Source of the DNA: JAHRAW01 sp965262585 | GTDB taxonomy: Bacteria; Pseudomonadota; Gammaproteobacteria; Arenicellales; Poriferihabitantaceae | Direction: 5' to 3' | Assembly: GCA_965262585.1 (NCBI GenBank) | Contig: OZ253546.1 | Location: 310,001-374,000 of the forward strand | DNA length: 64,000 nucleotides | Shown: one piece after another, positions 60,847 through 64,000 of the stretch | How positions within the stretch are numbered: the stretch's first letter is position 1 | Layout: the number at the start of each line of letters is the position of its first letter | Notes under the pieces: generated by a model | Database searches by the model: none | Told to the model about the DNA's origin: nothing | What the model saw: only the letters and a program-made list of their open reading frames with translations | Program-made: the position numbers and the translations under genes

Positions 60847-62301
60847 TCACTCGATTCCGCCGATGCACAGGTACTTCATTTCCAGATATTCATCGATGCC
60901 GTGGCGGGAACCCTCGCGGCCAATGCCCGACTGTTTAACGCCGCCGAATGGCACTTCGGCGGTGGATAGGATGCCGGTGTTGATGCCCACCATGCCGTAG
61001 TCGAGGGCCTCGGCGACCCGCCAAACCCGCGCCACATCGCGGCTGTAAAAATAGGATGCCAGACCAAACTCGGTGTCGTTGGCCATGGCGATGACGGACG
61101 CCTCGTCTTCAAACCGGAACAACGGCGCCAGCGGGCCGAAAGTTTCCTCCCGCGCGACCTTCATCCCGGCGTTGACATTGGTGAGCACGGTGGGTTGAAA
61201 ATAACTGCCCTGCAACTCGTGGCGACCGCCCCCCAGGACCAGTTCGGCGCCCTTGTCGAGCGCATCGGCGATGTGCTCTTCCACTTTTTCCACCGCCGCC
61301 ATGTCAATCAGCGGGCCTTGGGAAACGCCGTCTTCCCGCCCGTCCCCGATCCGCATCTTTGCCACCGCCTCGACCATTTTCGCGGCGAATTCATCGTATA
61401 TGCGTTCTTGCACATAAATGCGGTTGCTGCACACGCAGGTTTGCCCGCCGTTGCGGTATTTGGACACAATCGCCCCTTCCACGGCGGCATCCAGATCGGC
61501 ATCGTCAAAGACGATGAACGGCGCGTTACCGCCCAGTTCCATGGCTACTTTAATGACGGAATCGGCGCATTGCTTCATCAGCAGCCGTCCGGTCTCGGTG
61601 GAGCCGGTGAAACTCAGATGGCGCACCAACGGGTTGCTCGTCATCTCCCTGCCAATTTCCCCGGAGCGACCGGTGAGCACATTGAATACGCCGTCCGGCA
61701 CACCGGCCTGTTGCGCCAGTTCACACAATGCAAACGCTGAAAGCGGGGTTTGCGTGGCCGGTTTGACCACCACCGTGCAGCCCGCCGCCAGCGCCGGAGC
61801 GGCTTTGCGGGTAATCATCGCCGAGGGGAAATTCCACGGCGTGATGGCAACGCAAACACCAATCGGCTGCTTGATCACCAGCAGCCGCTTGTCGCTCTGG
61901 TGCGGGGGAATGGTTTCGCCGTATACCCGCCGCCCCTCTTCGGAAAACCATTCCAGAAAGGAGGCCGAATAAGCGATTTCGCCACGCGACTCGGCCAGCG
62001 GCTTGCCCTGCTCAAGGGTCATCATCAAAGCCAGATCTTCCTGATTTTCCAGCATCAACTCATACCAACGCCGCAGAATGGCGGCGCGCTCTTTGGCTAA
62101 TAATCCGCGCCAGCCAGCCAACGCCCGGTGCGCGTGGCCGATGGCTTCCCGGGTCTCTTCGCCGCCCATCTCCGGGACACCGGCGATGACCGAGCCATCG
62201 GCGGGATTGATAACCTCGATGGTGCCGCCGGCGGTGGCGTCCAGCCATTGGCCGTTGATATGGCATTGTTGGCGGTATAACGCTTGATTATGCAGTTTCA
62301 T
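60847..62301 (-). CDS. gabD: NAD(P)-dependent succinate-semialdehyde dehydrogenase
   Basis: A 484-residue aldehyde dehydrogenase. General base E255 in VAMELGGNAPF, nucleophile C289 in GGQTCVCSNR, TPWNFPSAMITRKAAPALAAGCTVVVKPA for NAD(P) binding. YRQQCHINGQWLDA and the C-terminal GIGREGSRHGIDEYLEMKYLCIGGI match the GabD subgroup, which converts succinate semialdehyde to succinate in GABA and putrescine breakdown. Another semialdehyde substrate (for example glutarate semialdehyde) remains possible. 48 bases after purA on the same strand. Confidence 0.9.
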   Translation of the reverse strand: MKLHNQALYRQQCHINGQWLDATAGGTIEVINPADGSVIAGVPEMGGEETREAIGHAHRALAGWRGLLAKERAAILRRWYELMLENQEDLALMMTLEQGKPLAESRGEIAYSASFLEWFSEEGRRVYGETIPPHQSDKRLLVIKQPIGVCVAITPWNFPSAMITRKAAPALAAGCTVVVKPATQTPLSAFALCELAQQAGVPDGVFNVLTGRSGEIGREMTSNPLVRHLSFTGSTETGRLLMKQCADSVIKVAMELGGNAPFIVFDDADLDAAVEGAIVSKYRNGGQTCVCSNRIYVQERIYDEFAAKMVEAVAKMRIGDGREDGVSQGPLIDMAAVEKVEEHIADALDKGAELVLGGGRHELQGSYFQPTVLTNVNAGMKVAREETFGPLAPLFRFEDEASVIAMANDTEFGLASYFYSRDVARVWRVAEALDYGMVGINTGILSTAEVPFGGVKQSGIGREGSRHGIDEYLEMKYLCIGGIE

Positions 62302-62349
62302 AGGTTGTTCCGACTCCGGTGCAGGTGGATTGTGCCGGGTTGGCGGCGG

Positions 62350-63687
<1,338 letters not shown>

Positions 63688-63714
63688 GCCGAAAATTAGA
63701 TGCTGCGAGGAGAA

Positions 63715-63903
63715 CTAGCGCGCTAAGTACAGCAACACCAGACCAACTGCCATGCTGGCGGCGCCGATTATGCGCAGGGTTGAATCGTTCAGTTTAACCA
63801 TGGCCACCATGATTCTCTTGAATCTGACCGGGTTGGCAAACGGAATAATGCCCTCCATCACCAAACAAAGGGCAAAGGCGGTCAGGATATCATGCCAGTC
63901 CAT
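63715..63903 (-). CDS. DUF2065 family small membrane protein
   Basis: A 62-residue protein; ATG 63903 is chosen because it gives the family start MDWHDILTAFALCLVMEGIIPF. Two membrane helices are visible (about 5-22 and 42-61, TLRIIGAASMAVGLVLLYLAR) around a short basic loop (NPVRFKRIMVAM). Known in E. coli as YjeT, between hflC and purA; function unknown. It lies 27 bases before purA. Confidence 0.9.
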   Translation of the reverse strand: MDWHDILTAFALCLVMEGIIPFANPVRFKRIMVAMVKLNDSTLRIIGAASMAVGLVLLYLAR

Positions 63904-63969
63904 GCAATTTGACGGGGTCGAGCCGGACGGGGCCAAGCGGGGCCGACGGGGCCGAACAGGACTAGGTTG

Positions 63970-64000
63970 CTAGTTGGTTTCTGTGGGTTTCGACTGCTTA
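63970..64000 (-). CDS. Possible 3' end of hflC, cut by the window edge
   Basis: On the minus strand a frame open from the window edge encodes KQSKPTETN and stops with TAG (63972-63970). In the usual gene order the hflC gene would end here, just upstream of the DUF2065 gene. Only nine residues are visible and they carry no diagnostic motif, so this rests on gene order alone. Confidence 0.3.
   Translation of the reverse strand, partial: KQSKPTETN

Overview
The window looks like part of a proteobacterial, most likely gammaproteobacterial, chromosome with moderately high GC. Supporting signs are the dnaB-alr-radA run, the rpsO-pnp pair, a DUF2065 gene next to purA, single-chain glycine decarboxylase GcvP, long-form HisG, and Gram-negative envelope genes (TolC-like channel, autotransporter, CsgG-like lipoprotein). 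No tRNA, rRNA, CRISPR array or transposase was seen. The metabolic content (sarcosine oxidase, glycine cleavage, polyamine and amino-acid ABC importers) fits a heterotroph living on methylated amines, polyamines and amino acids, as many marine or host-associated bacteria do. The exact taxon cannot be fixed from this sequence.

Layout. 1-678: end of a glutamate-synthase-like gene and a small unknown gene. 718-2219: an AT-richer restriction-modification pair (DpnA-like methylase, MutH/Sau3AI-like nuclease) lying between that operon and soxBDAG (2253-7413), the heterotetrameric sarcosine oxidase. 7539-19700 (minus): a 4053-residue surface protein with fibronectin-like, PKD, Calx-beta and 24 near-identical Ig-like repeats and a C-terminal beta-barrel. 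20142-25646: polyamine-type ABC importer and a class III aminotransferase. 25765-28442: TolC-like outer-membrane protein and an unknown gene. 28643-34112: gcvT-gcvH-gcvP-lipA. 34180-34998: two DUF1640-like coiled-coil paralogues. 35215-39715: a curli/holdfast-anchor-like (hfaABD-like) secretion cluster with a 24-G tract that separates a CsgG-like frame from a SPOR-domain frame. 40037-44378: aapJQMP general amino-acid importer, with a candidate leader peptide and an internal terminator. 44457-51695: AlkA-like glycosylase, OmpR-type two-component pair, short RodZ-like protein, pnp, rpsO, miaA. 51784-56681: dapD, radA, alr, dnaB. 56989-64000: NarX/NarL-type pair, hisG, LysM lipoprotein, gabD, purA and a DUF2065 gene.

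How the genes work together. Sarcosine oxidase converts sarcosine to glycine plus a one-carbon unit on tetrahydrofolate. The glycine cleavage system then oxidises glycine to a second methylene-THF, and LipA makes the lipoyl group that GcvH needs. The polyamine importer, class III aminotransferase and succinate-semialdehyde dehydrogenase outline a putrescine/GABA route to succinate, although gabD lies far from the others. Two unrelated surface systems (the giant autotransporter-like protein and the hfa-like cluster) suggest investment in attachment. Both carry repeat structures able to vary by slippage or recombination.

The most notable item is the hfa/curli-like cluster. It has two QAxN-repeat secreted proteins, a small HfaA-like protein, and a CsgG-like lipoprotein that a one-base change in the poly-G tract would fuse to a peptidoglycan-binding SPOR domain. 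This is a candidate phase-variable switch. Short palindromic dispersed repeats (core GTAGGGACAGG...CCTGTCC) and 'ACTGGATTCC...GCGGGAAT' elements occupy several intergenic gaps.
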